From assembly GCA_023432805.1 (NCBI GenBank), contig JAEYUG010000018.1, forward strand, positions 1-31,903: a stretch of 31,903 bases of DNA, given 5' to 3'. This document shows positions 8,354 to 17,094 of this stretch, one piece after another. Source of the stretch: Bacteroidota bacterium. Its GTDB lineage: Bacteria; Bacteroidota; Ignavibacteria; SZUA-365. Below the pieces are notes generated by a model. The model was given only the letters and a program-made list of their open reading frames with translations, did no database searches and was not told the origin of the DNA. The position numbers and the translations under genes are program-made. The number at the start of each line of letters is the position of its first letter. Positions within the stretch are counted from its first letter, which is position 1.

Positions 8354-9496
8354 GTGAGATCCTTTCCTGTTCTGCTCCTCCTCGTGCTGGCACTGCCAGT
8401 GCATGCGCATGCGCAGCACGCAGCCGCCGGCGAGCCGCAGCCGCTGCCCTACTACGCGATCGTGCCGGAGGGCTACCACTGCGTGCGCACCGACGCGGCG
8501 CCGCGCATCGACGGTCGGATCGACGACGCAGTGTGGGCGCGTGCGGAGTGGACGAACGACTTCGTCGACATCCAGGGCGACATGCCCGGGCACGAGCCGG
8601 CGGTCGGTGCGCCGCGTTTCCGCACGCGTGTGAAGATGCTGTGGGACGACCGCGCGTTCTACTTCGCCGCCGAGCTCGAGGAGCCGCAGGTCAGCGCGTC
8701 GCTGCTCATGCGCGACACCGTAATCTTCCGCGACAACGACTTCGAGATCTTCGTCGATCCCGACGGCGACCACCACCGCTACTACGAGTTCGAGATGAAC
8801 GCGTACAACACCGTGTGGGATCTCTTCCTGCCGAAGCCCTACCGCGACGGGGGTCCGGCCGACAATTCATGGGACATCCGCGGCCTCGCGAGCGCGGTCG
8901 CAATCGATGGCACGATCAACGACGCGCGCGACACCGACCGGGGGTGGACCCTCGAGGTCGCGATTCCCTGGAGCGCCTTCGACCGCTGCGCGCAGGCGGG
9001 GCGCGCGCCCTCGTCCGGCGACGCTTGGCGCGTCAACTTCTCGCGCGTCGAGTGGCGCTACGCGAGCGAAAACGGCCGCTCCGTCAAGGTGCCCGGCCTG
9101 CCTGAGGACAACTGGGTCTGGAGCGCGCAGGGCGTGATCGACATGCACCGACCCGAAAAATGGGGCGAGGTGCGCTTCGTCGACCGCGCACCCGAGCCCT
9201 TCCGCATCGACGCGACGACCGGCCGGCAGCTGACCGGCCGGCAGCTGACCGGCCACGCCGCGTGCACCGGCGCGCTCATGCAGCTCTTCCGCGTCTACTG
9301 GGCGCAGAAGGCGTACCACAAGGCGCACGGCCGCTGGGCCGCCTCGCTCGGCGACCTCGCGCTCGACCATCCCGCCGTCTTCCAGCGCCAGACGCCCGTG
9401 CGACTGCACATGACGAAGGGGGGAGGATGGGAATGCGAGACATCCTGCAACGACGAAATCTTCGTGCTCGACCACCAGTCCCGCCTCCACCGATGA
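8354..9496 (+). CDS. CBM9-like carbohydrate-binding protein
   Basis: Secreted sugar-binding protein of about 380 residues. GTG at 8354 is preferred because it gives a compact Sec signal (VRSFPVLLLLVLALPVHAHA|Q) and does not run into the GH92 gene; an in-frame ATG at 8264 overlaps GH92 by 23 bases. The CBM9/DOMON-type beta-sandwich starts APRIDGRIDDAVWARAEWTN, continues through VKMLWDDRAFYFAAELEEP and the acidic DNDFEIFVDPDGDHHRYYEF, and ends near VIDMHRPEKWGEVRFVD. A C-terminal region of about 100 residues begins with a perfect 15-bp duplication (TGRQLTGRQLTG). Stop and the next start overlap as ATGA (9493-9496), so it is coupled to the GH20 gene. Standalone proteins of this type are common in sugar-degradation loci; the ligand is unknown. 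Confidence 0.85.
   Translation: MRSFPVLLLLVLALPVHAHAQHAAAGEPQPLPYYAIVPEGYHCVRTDAAPRIDGRIDDAVWARAEWTNDFVDIQGDMPGHEPAVGAPRFRTRVKMLWDDRAFYFAAELEEPQVSASLLMRDTVIFRDNDFEIFVDPDGDHHRYYEFEMNAYNTVWDLFLPKPYRDGGPADNSWDIRGLASAVAIDGTINDARDTDRGWTLEVAIPWSAFDRCAQAGRAPSSGDAWRVNFSRVEWRYASENGRSVKVPGLPEDNWVWSAQGVIDMHRPEKWGEVRFVDRAPEPFRIDATTGRQLTGRQLTGHAACTGALMQLFRVYWAQKAYHKAHGRWAASLGDLALDHPAVFQRQTPVRLHMTKGGGWECETSCNDEIFVLDHQSRLHR
9218..9254 (+). repeat. 15-bp in-frame tandem duplication in the CBM9-like gene
   Basis: Two perfect copies of accggccggcagctg plus the first seven bases of a third, giving TGRQLTGRQLTG in the protein. Perfect identity suggests a recent slippage event. Confidence 0.9.
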
Positions 9497-11970
9497 CCAC
9501 CGCCCGCCTCCGGGGGAAGCATCCCCTGCCCGCAGCATCGTCCGCTTCCGCACACGTGCGAACGACCACGCCGCACCACATCGCTTCGCTGCACGTCCTC
9601 GCCCTGACCCTGTTGCTCACGCTCGCGTGGCTTCCGACGGCGGGGGCGCAGAGCGCCGGTGACACGCAGGAACGCACCGGCGGCGCCCACGCGGTCGCAT
9701 CCCCCGTGGAATTGCCCGTCATCCCCCGTCCCGCATCCTACACCCTCACCGGCGGCACCTGCACGCTCGGCGCGGGAGGCACGATCGTGATCGGCACCTG
9801 CACGCTCGGCGCGGGAGGCACGATCGTGATCGGCACATCCACACCCCGCGTGCAGGAAATCGCAGAGGATCTTGCCGTGCAACTCCGTGATGCGGGACTC
9901 CGCATGAAGACTGCGACGCGGGCGTCGGGCCATACCGACATCATGCTGCGCATCGCCGCCGCACCCGGTGCGAATCCCGAAGCCTACACGCTGCGTGCGA
10001 CCGCGACGGGCGTCGTGATCGAGGCGTCCGATGCGGCGGGACTCTACTGCGGCACGCAGACCCTGCGGCAGCTCGTGCTCGCGGCGACCGCCGAACGCGC
10101 GACCGCCGAACGCGCGACCGCCGAACGCGCGGGCACACCGGGCACCGCCACGATCGCCTGCGTCGTCGTCGACGATGCGCCGAGATTCGGATGGAGAGGT
10201 CTTCTTCTCGACTGCGCGCGCCACTTCATGCGCGTCGACTACGTCAAGCGCACCATCGACCGCATCGCGCTGCACCGCATGAACCGCCTGCACTGGCACC
10301 TGACCGACGACCAGGCCTGGCGCATCGCCATCGATCGGTATCCGAAGCTCGTGGAGGTCGGATCGACCCGCCGCGCGGCCGACGGCAGCGTGCATGCGGG
10401 ATTCTACACGAAGGCCGACATCCGCGACATCGTCGAGTACGCGCGCCGCCGCAACGTGACCGTCGTGCCCGAGATCGAGATGCCCGGCCACGCGCAGGCC
10501 GCACTCGCCGCGTATCCGGAATACTCGTGCACCGGGGGTCCCCACCCCGTCGCCACCACCTGGGGCGTCTTCAAGGAAATCTACTGCGCCGGCAACGACG
10601 CGACCTTCACCTTCCTCGAGGGCGTGCTCGGCGAAGTGCTCGCCCTCTTCCCCTCGCCGTGGATCCACATCGGCGGGGACGAGGCGCCCACCTACCGCTG
10701 GGAGCACTGCCCGAAATGCCAGGCACGCATCGCCTCCGAAAAACTCGCAGGCGAGGCCGAGCTGCAGGGCTGGTTCATCCGCCGCATCGAACGCGTCCTC
10801 TCCGCCCGCGGCCGGCGTCTGATCGGGTGGGATGAGATTCTGGAAGGGGGACTCCCGCCGAACGCGATCGTGCAGTCGTGGCGTGGCATGGAGGGCGCAG
10901 CGGAAGCCGCCGCTGCCGGACACGATGCGATCGTCTCGCCCACCTCGCATGCGTACTTCGACTACGACGTGCGCTCGACACCCCTCGACAAGGTCTACGA
11001 TTTCGAACCCGTGCCCGAGGGACTCTCCAATGACGAGGCGCGCCACATCCTCGGCGGTGAATGCAACCTCTGGACCGAATACGCGCCGCAGGACCGCGCC
11101 GACAGCCGCATCTGGCCCCGCCTGCTCGCGATGGCCGAGGTGCTCTGGACGCCCGCCGCGCGGCGCGAGTGGAGCGACTTCCATGCACGCGTGCAAGGGC
11201 ACTACGGCGTACTCGACCAGCTCGGCATCACCTACGGATACGAAGCTCCGCCCGTGCGCTTCCTGCCGCGCGTCGTGCACGATGCGCGCAGCGTGGAGGT
11301 TTCAGTTGCGGCCGGGCAGCCGGGACTCGACATCACCTGCACCACCGACGGCAGCGATCCCGCGCGTCTGCACGAACCGACTCCCCCGCTGCTGACCATC
11401 ACCCGACCGACCACCCTGCGCGCCACTGCCGTCCAGCGACACGGCACGCGCGCGGGAATCGCGGGCGAGGAGCACACCCTGCGCGTTGAGCCCCACCTGG
11501 CACTCGGCGATCCCGTGCGTCTGGCACACACCTACAGCGCATGGTACACAGGAGGCGGCGATGGTGCGCTGACCGATGGTGTGCGTGGTTCGGAGGATTT
11601 CCGCGACGGACACTGGCAGGGCACCGAGCACCCCGAGGTCGACGCGATCGTGGATCTCGGCGCCGAGCGCGAGTTCCACGCGATCGAGGCCGGCTTCCTG
11701 CAGTTCATGCCGGCATGGATCTTCCTGCCGGATTCAGTGGAGTTTCAGATCTCGAATTCCGGAACAGACTGGCAGACCATTGCCGTTGTCCGGCACGACA
11801 TCCCGCAGAAATCCGACGCGCGCATCCTGCACACCTTCGCCTGCAATGCGGGCGCGCGGCGCGCGCGCTTCGTGCGCATGGTTGCGCGGTCGGTCGGCAC
11901 CTGTCCCGACTGGCACCCTGGTGCCGGCGGCGAGACCTGGATCTTCGCCGACGAACTCATCGTGCGCTGA
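9493..11970 (+). CDS. GH20 beta-N-acetylhexosaminidase
   Basis: Removes terminal beta-linked GlcNAc or GalNAc by substrate-assisted catalysis. 825 residues; the start is set by the ATGA overlap with the previous gene. A long n-region precedes a Sec signal core ending PTAGA|Q (about 52). Domain order: GH20b N-terminal domain (VELPVIPRPASYTLTGG; contains two in-frame duplications), TIM barrel from FGWRGLLLDCARHFM with RLHWHLTDDQAWRI, VPEIEMPGHAQAAL and the catalytic Asp396-Glu397 pair in HIGGDEAP, then NLWTEY and AEVLWTP. After residue about 600 come a small beta domain (TTDGSDPARLHEP) and a discoidin-like domain with WQGTEHPEVDAIVDLGAE. No T9SS tail. Third gene of the operon, next to a GlcNAc-type permease and a ROK kinase. 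Confidence 0.95.
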   Translation: MTTARLRGKHPLPAASSASAHVRTTTPHHIASLHVLALTLLLTLAWLPTAGAQSAGDTQERTGGAHAVASPVELPVIPRPASYTLTGGTCTLGAGGTIVIGTCTLGAGGTIVIGTSTPRVQEIAEDLAVQLRDAGLRMKTATRASGHTDIMLRIAAAPGANPEAYTLRATATGVVIEASDAAGLYCGTQTLRQLVLAATAERATAERATAERAGTPGTATIACVVVDDAPRFGWRGLLLDCARHFMRVDYVKRTIDRIALHRMNRLHWHLTDDQAWRIAIDRYPKLVEVGSTRRAADGSVHAGFYTKADIRDIVEYARRRNVTVVPEIEMPGHAQAALAAYPEYSCTGGPHPVATTWGVFKEIYCAGNDATFTFLEGVLGEVLALFPSPWIHIGGDEAPTYRWEHCPKCQARIASEKLAGEAELQGWFIRRIERVLSARGRRLIGWDEILEGGLPPNAIVQSWRGMEGAAEAAAAGHDAIVSPTSHAYFDYDVRSTPLDKVYDFEPVPEGLSNDEARHILGGECNLWTEYAPQDRADSRIWPRLLAMAEVLWTPAARREWSDFHARVQGHYGVLDQLGITYGYEAPPVRFLPRVVHDARSVEVSVAAGQPGLDITCTTDGSDPARLHEPTPPLLTITRPTTLRATAVQRHGTRAGIAGEEHTLRVEPHLALGDPVRLAHTYSAWYTGGGDGALTDGVRGSEDFRDGHWQGTEHPEVDAIVDLGAEREFHAIEAGFLQFMPAWIFLPDSVEFQISNSGTDWQTIAVVRHDIPQKSDARILHTFACNAGARRARFVRMVARSVGTCPDWHPGAGGETWIFADELIVR
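9754..9831 (+). repeat. 39-bp in-frame tandem duplication in the GH20 gene
   Basis: Two perfect 39-bp copies encode GTCTLGAGGTIVI twice in the N-terminal GH20b domain. This adds a 13-residue strand segment to the fold. Identity at every base, including third codon positions, implies a recent duplication. Confidence 0.92.
10084..10128 (+). repeat. 15-bp in-frame triplication in the GH20 gene
   Basis: Three perfect copies of gcgaccgccgaacgc encode ATAER three times in the GH20b domain shortly before the TIM barrel. Same type of event as the 39-bp duplication about 250 bases upstream. Confidence 0.9.
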
Positions 11971-12030
11971 CCCGCGCCCGACCCTTCCCTTCACCCCAGC
12001 CCCGCGCCTGCGCGCGCGAACGGACGACCC

Positions 12031-13437
12031 ATGCACGCAGCACACGACACCGAGACTTCCCCCGTGACACCCGGCAGCACCGGGAGCTACACCGTGCCCT
12101 TTGCCGTGGTGACGGGACTCTTCTTCCTCTGGGGATTCATCACCTGCATGAACGACATCCTCATCCCCTATCTCAAGGGCGTCTTCGACCTCAGCCACAC
12201 CGAGGCCATGCTCGTGCAGTTCGCCTTCTTCGGCGCGTACTTCATCGGCTCGCTCGTGTACTTCGCGATCAGCGCGCGCGCGGGCGACCCGATCGCGCGC
12301 ATGGGCTACCGCAACGGCATCATCGCAGGACTCCTCATCGCGGCCGTCGGCACTGCGCTGTTTTATCCTGCCGCCGTGCTCGTTTCGTACGGGTTCTTTC
12401 TCGCTGCGCTGTTCATCCTCGGCCTCGGCTTCACCCTGCTGCAGATCGCCGCGAATCCCTACGTCGCCATCCTCGGTCCCGAACGCACCGCCAGCTCGCG
12501 GCTCAACCTCGCGCAGGGATTCAACTCGTTCGGCACCACCATCGCCCCGCTCATCGGAGGTTTCCTTGTCTTCACTTACTTCGCCGTGCCCGGCCACACC
12601 GGCGCCGATTCGGTGAAGATTCCCTACCTCGTCTTCGCGCTCGCCTTCGTGGCGATGGCCGTGTTCATGAAGGTTGCGCGTCTGCCCGAATTGAGGGGAT
12701 CACACAGTCCTGAACGCGGTGCGGGCGCGCTGCGGCATCCCCACACCGTGCTCGGCATGATCGCCATCTTCATGTACGTCGGTGCGGAAGTCTCCATCGG
12801 CAGCATCCTCATCAGCTTCCTCGGTCTGCCGGAGATCGCCGGCCTCGCCCACGCCGATGCAGCGGAGTGGGTGTCCTTCTACTGGGGGGGACTCATGATC
12901 GGACGCTTCCTCGGGGCGATCTCGCTGAGCCGCGTGCGCACGCCCGTGAAGCTCGCGGTGATGGGGGCGATTCCCCTCGCCGCCTTCCTCGTGATCCTCT
13001 CCCTGCGCGGAGGCGAGGTGGCCGGCATCTACGCGATTTTCCTCGCCGTGAATCTTGCGGGATTCCTCGTCGGCCGCTCGCTCGCCGCGCGCACGCTTGT
13101 CGTGTTCGCGTGCATCGCCGTGGCGCTCCTGGTGGTGACCCTCACGACCGGTGGCACCGTGGCGATGTGGACGGTGATCGGCATCGGCCTCTTCAACTCG
13201 ATCATGTGGTCGAACATCTTCACGCTCGCGATCGAGGGACTCGGCACCGACACGAGTCAGGCCTCGTCGCTGCTCGTCATGGCAATCGTCGGGGGCGCAG
13301 TGATTCCCGTCGCACAGGGTGCCGCGGCTGACGCGCTCGGCGTGCACGCCTCGTTCGTCGTACCCGTGGCCGCATACCTCTACATCGCCTGGTATGGCGC
13401 CTTCGGCTACCGGGCCGGACGCACCGTCACGCAGTGA
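12031..13437 (+). CDS. Sugar MFS permease, FucP/NagP type
   Basis: Inner-membrane proton-coupled sugar importer of the fucose-galactose-glucose-N-acetylglucosamine group of the major facilitator superfamily. 468 residues, with the many evenly spaced hydrophobic segments expected of a 12-helix permease. Family signatures: LFFLWGFITCMNDILIPYLK in helix 1, LQIAANPYVAILG in helix 4, LNLAQGFNSFGTTIAP in helix 5, and VGAEVSIGSIL at the start of the second half. The substrate is inferred from neighbours: with a GH20 hexosaminidase upstream and a ROK kinase downstream, N-acetylglucosamine is the best guess, but glucose, mannose or fucose are possible. The upstream gap is 60 bases, consistent with one transcript. 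Confidence 0.9.
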   Translation: MHAAHDTETSPVTPGSTGSYTVPFAVVTGLFFLWGFITCMNDILIPYLKGVFDLSHTEAMLVQFAFFGAYFIGSLVYFAISARAGDPIARMGYRNGIIAGLLIAAVGTALFYPAAVLVSYGFFLAALFILGLGFTLLQIAANPYVAILGPERTASSRLNLAQGFNSFGTTIAPLIGGFLVFTYFAVPGHTGADSVKIPYLVFALAFVAMAVFMKVARLPELRGSHSPERGAGALRHPHTVLGMIAIFMYVGAEVSIGSILISFLGLPEIAGLAHADAAEWVSFYWGGLMIGRFLGAISLSRVRTPVKLAVMGAIPLAAFLVILSLRGGEVAGIYAIFLAVNLAGFLVGRSLAARTLVVFACIAVALLVVTLTTGGTVAMWTVIGIGLFNSIMWSNIFTLAIEGLGTDTSQASSLLVMAIVGGAVIPVAQGAAADALGVHASFVVPVAAYLYIAWYGAFGYRAGRTVTQ

Positions 13438-13493
13438 CGCGCGACCTGACACGCGCACCGCATCCACACACACCACGACACCACGGCATCAAC

Positions 13494-14456
13494 ATGTACG
13501 CACTCGGCATCGACATCGGCGGCACCAACACCGCATACGGCATCGTCGACATCCACGGCACCGTGCGCGCACAGCGCAGCCTGCCCACTACGGGACACGC
13601 CTCGCCCGAGGACTTCGTGCAGGCCGTCGCCTCCGATGTGCGCGCGCTCGTCGCGGCCGAGGGCATCACCGACCTGGTCGGCGTCGGCGTCGGCGCACCG
13701 AACGGGAACTACTACCGCGGCACGGTCGAGCATGCGCCGAACCTCGCGTGGAAGGGCGTCGTACCGCTGGCGCAGCTCTTCCGTAGCGCGCTCGCCCTGC
13801 CGGCCGTGCTCACCAATGACGCAAACGCCGCAGCCATCGGCGAGATGGTGTACGGAGGTGCGCGCGGCTTGCGCGACTTCCTCGTCGTCACGCTCGGCAC
13901 GGGACTCGGATCGGGCTTCGTCGCCGGGGGATCCCTCATCTACGGACACGACGGCTTCGCGGGTGAGCTCGGACACACGATCGTGGATCCCCACGGCCGA
14001 CAGTGCGCCTGCATGCGCCGGGGATGCCTCGAGACCTACGTCTCGGCGCCCGGCATCCGCCGCACGGTGATGGAGCTGCTCGCCGACGATCCCACCGGCA
14101 CCGAACTCGCGGGCGTCTCGTTCGAGACGCTCACCGCGCAGATGATCACCGCCGCGGCCGAGCGCGGCGATCGCGCGGCACTCGCGGCCTTCGAGGTCAC
14201 CGGCGACATCCTCGGACGCGCGCTAGCCGACGCCGTCGCGATCACGAGTCCCGAAGCGATCTTCCTGTTCGGCGGACTCGCGAACGCGGGCGACTTCATT
14301 CTCGAGCCGACACGCAGGCATTTCGAGGCGGCGCTGCTGAACATCTTCCGCGGCCGCATCCGCATCGAACGCTCGCACATCCACGAGGCCAACGGCGCCG
14401 TGCTCGGCGCGAGCGCGCTGGTGTGGAACGAGCGCGAACGCGGTACCCTCTCCTGA
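13494..14456 (+). CDS. ROK-family sugar kinase (GlcNAc kinase or glucokinase)
   Basis: ATP-dependent cytoplasmic kinase expected to phosphorylate the imported sugar. The start at 13494 gives MYALGIDIGGTNTAYGIVD, the canonical phosphate-1 motif at the very N-terminus; the longer open frame from 13434 adds only an unlikely leader. 320 residues fit the family. Further signatures: TNDANAAAIGE with the probable catalytic Asp, VVTLGTGLGSGFVAGG, the metal-binding GFAGELGH, and the ROK zinc motif CACMRRGC (Cys171, 173, 178). In this operon an N-acetylglucosamine or mannose substrate is likely, but ROK specificity cannot be decided by motif alone. Confidence 0.9.
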   Translation: MYALGIDIGGTNTAYGIVDIHGTVRAQRSLPTTGHASPEDFVQAVASDVRALVAAEGITDLVGVGVGAPNGNYYRGTVEHAPNLAWKGVVPLAQLFRSALALPAVLTNDANAAAIGEMVYGGARGLRDFLVVTLGTGLGSGFVAGGSLIYGHDGFAGELGHTIVDPHGRQCACMRRGCLETYVSAPGIRRTVMELLADDPTGTELAGVSFETLTAQMITAAAERGDRAALAAFEVTGDILGRALADAVAITSPEAIFLFGGLANAGDFILEPTRRHFEAALLNIFRGRIRIERSHIHEANGAVLGASALVWNERERGTLS

Positions 14457-14467
14457 CTGCTACGGCC

Positions 14468-17089
14468 ATGCGCACACGATTCATTCTCGCCGCCCTCGTG
14501 CTCACCCTGCTCACCGCCAGCCTCGAACCGGCGCGCGCACAGCAGACAACAGACGCCACCCGCATCGCCACCCGCACACGCGCGCTCGGACGCTCCGCCG
14601 GCGTGATGCGGCTCGCCGAGCTGCAGTCCGACCCCCGCCTGCGCGAGGCCGTCGCGCACCTGCTCGTGGCGCTTCCGCTGGGGGACCTCGTCGAGCACGC
14701 GGAGCTCATCGTGCCGAGTGCGCGCCTCGCCCTCGAGGCCCGCGATTATTTCCCCTGGGGCGCACGCCTCGGCGACGATCTCTTCCGACACTTCGTGCTG
14801 CCCCCGCGCGTGAACAACGAGTCCCTCGACAGCGTGCGCGCCGTGCTGCTGCCGATCTTCCGCGAGCGCCTCCGCGGCCTGACGATGCGCGAGGCCGCAC
14901 TCGAGATCAATCGCTGGTGCCACGAGCACGTGACCTATCGCCCGACCGACGCGCGCACCTCGTCGCCACTCGCGACGATTCGCGCCGGCTTCGGACGCTG
15001 CGGCGAGGAGAGCACCCTGCTCACGGCCGCGCTGCGCGCCGCGGCGCTGCCCGCGCGCCAGTGCTACACGCCGCGCTGGGCGCACTCCGACGACAACCAC
15101 GCCTGGGTGGAAGTCTGGGTCGACGGCGCCTGGCACTTCATGGGCGCCTGCGAGCCAGAACCCGATCTGGATCTCGCCTGGTTCGCGGGTCCCGCCACCC
15201 GCGCCATGCTCGTCGCCACCAACGTGCCGGGCGAGTATCCGGGACCCGAACCCGTGCTCGCCACCACGGGGTGGACCACCCGCATCAACCTGCTCGCCAC
15301 CTACGCGCCCGTGCGCACCCTCACCGCGCGCGTGCGCGATGCGGCCGGCCGGCCCGTCGAAGGCGCGACCGTGGACTTCCGCCTCTACAACTACGCCGAA
15401 CTGTATCCCCTCACCTCCGCGCGCACTGACCCCCGCGGCGAAGCGCGCTTCAGCACGGGTCTGGGGGATCTCATCGTCTGGGTCCGCCACAACGGCTTGA
15501 TGGATTTCGCGGCGGTGAATGTCGCAACCACCGATTCCGTCACCCTCGTGCTCACGACGCACGACCGGGGGGACGCCTCCGTCGCGCTCGACCTCGTGCC
15601 GCCCGTCGCGCGCGGCGCCACGCACGCGTACGCTGGAGACCGCAGCGAGCACGAGCGCCGCAACCGCCGCGGCGACAGCCTGCGCGCTGCATATGCTGCC
15701 ACCTTCATCGATTCCGCTGCGGCCGTCAGGTTCGCCCATGCGCACGACCTCGATGGCGACAGCGTGCGGGGCTTCCTCACCGCAGCCGGAGGCAACGGAG
15801 CGGTGGTGCGCGACTTCCTCGCCACGCACGCACATGCGGCACGCGCCGTGGTCCTTCCCTTCCTCTCGACCCTCACCGCGAAAGATCTGCGCGACATCTC
15901 GGCCGACGGCCTCGCGCACTGCGCTGTCGCGATGCGCACGACGGCTCCCCGCGACGCGGTCGATGCGGAGACCTGGCGGCGGTACGTGCTCGCACCGCGC
16001 ATCGGACTCGAGCCGCTCGTCGAGTGGAGGCGCGCGCTACGTGCGACCTTCGGCCTGCCTGCGGATGCGCCTGCGCAGACCCCCGCCCCGCGTGTGCCCG
16101 CGCTTACGGACATCGTCGCATGGGTGCGCGACAGCATCGCACTCGACTCGGTGCAGAACTGGAGCCGCGTGCCGATCACACCGCGCGCGGTGCTCGCCGC
16201 ACGCACGGCCGACCGCGGCTCACGCGACATCCTGCTCGTGGCCGCGTGCCGCGCGCTGGGCATTCCCGCCCGCCTCGACGGCGCCACGGGTGTGCCCGAA
16301 GTGCTGCAGGAGGGACGCTGGGTGCGACCGCTCGAGACCGACGTCGCCACCGCCCCTCGCATAACCGGCACGCTCGCGCTGCGCGCGCCCGAAGCTGCGA
16401 ACGCGCTGCGCCCCGAGTACACGACGCACTACACCATCGCGCGCATCGACGACGGCGCGATCCGCACCCTCGACTACGAGGGCGACGCGGCGCTTGCCGC
16501 GCTGCCCGCCGCGCTCGAGCTGGACACGGGACGCTACATGCTGACCACCGGCGTGCGGCAGTCCGACGGCAGCGTGCGCGCCCTGCTGCGCTTCTTCCGC
16601 ATCGCGGCCGCGGCGCGTACGGATCTCGAGATCACCCTGCGCAACGAATCCGTACCACCCGTCGTGCTCGGCCGCTTCGATGCACCCGCACTCGCCGCAT
16701 TGGGGTCCGTCGCACGCACGGTCGCCACCCCCGGCACCGGTATGATCGTGATCTGGGCACGCAGCAACCACGAGCCCTCGCGGCACGTATTCGGAGATCT
16801 CGCCCGCCTGCGCGCCGCCTTCGACGCCGCGCACACGCCCGTGGTGATCGTCGAGCAGGCAGGGGGACGCACCGGCGACATCCGCCGCATGCACGGCGCC
16901 GAGCTTCCCGCCGCCACCGTCTACGCACCCGCGGATGCGGCGCTGCGTCGCGCGGCCGCGGCCATCGCCGGAGACGACGATCCCATCGTGGTGTACGTTC
17001 GGCGCGACGGCACCGTGCTCGGTGCCGCGTCAGGCTACCGCATCGGCATCGGCGAACAACTGCTGCGCATCATCACACACGACAGGTAG
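14468..17089 (+). CDS. Transglutaminase-like secreted protein
   Basis: 873-residue exported protein; Sec signal to about residue 24 (EPARA|Q). The first transglutaminase-like core shows Cys178 in GFGRCGEEST and His211 in SDDNHAWVEVW. The Asp expected four residues after the following Trp (W-x-x-x-D) is Gly here (WHFMGACEPEPD); a Glu nearby may replace it. Next comes a carboxypeptidase-regulatory-like beta domain (RDAAGRPVEGATVDFRL). A second half, ADRGSRDILLVAACRALGIP, resembles a transglutaminase core that has lost its Cys and His. The C-terminus resembles a redoxin fold without CxxC. The class recalls proteins found in Bacteroidota glycan loci, and PNGases use the same fold, so action on glycoprotein is possible but unproven. 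A protease, amidase or binding role is equally open. Confidence 0.75.
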   Translation: MRTRFILAALVLTLLTASLEPARAQQTTDATRIATRTRALGRSAGVMRLAELQSDPRLREAVAHLLVALPLGDLVEHAELIVPSARLALEARDYFPWGARLGDDLFRHFVLPPRVNNESLDSVRAVLLPIFRERLRGLTMREAALEINRWCHEHVTYRPTDARTSSPLATIRAGFGRCGEESTLLTAALRAAALPARQCYTPRWAHSDDNHAWVEVWVDGAWHFMGACEPEPDLDLAWFAGPATRAMLVATNVPGEYPGPEPVLATTGWTTRINLLATYAPVRTLTARVRDAAGRPVEGATVDFRLYNYAELYPLTSARTDPRGEARFSTGLGDLIVWVRHNGLMDFAAVNVATTDSVTLVLTTHDRGDASVALDLVPPVARGATHAYAGDRSEHERRNRRGDSLRAAYAATFIDSAAAVRFAHAHDLDGDSVRGFLTAAGGNGAVVRDFLATHAHAARAVVLPFLSTLTAKDLRDISADGLAHCAVAMRTTAPRDAVDAETWRRYVLAPRIGLEPLVEWRRALRATFGLPADAPAQTPAPRVPALTDIVAWVRDSIALDSVQNWSRVPITPRAVLAARTADRGSRDILLVAACRALGIPARLDGATGVPEVLQEGRWVRPLETDVATAPRITGTLALRAPEAANALRPEYTTHYTIARIDDGAIRTLDYEGDAALAALPAALELDTGRYMLTTGVRQSDGSVRALLRFFRIAAAARTDLEITLRNESVPPVVLGRFDAPALAALGSVARTVATPGTGMIVIWARSNHEPSRHVFGDLARLRAAFDAAHTPVVIVEQAGGRTGDIRRMHGAELPAATVYAPADAALRRAAAAIAGDDDPIVVYVRRDGTVLGAASGYRIGIGEQLLRIITHDR

Positions 17090-17094
17090 ACGAC

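Noticed and set aside
12031..13437. Naming the permease nagP or fucP outright
   Set aside because: The motifs identify the family only. The substrate is inferred from neighbours, so no gene symbol is given.
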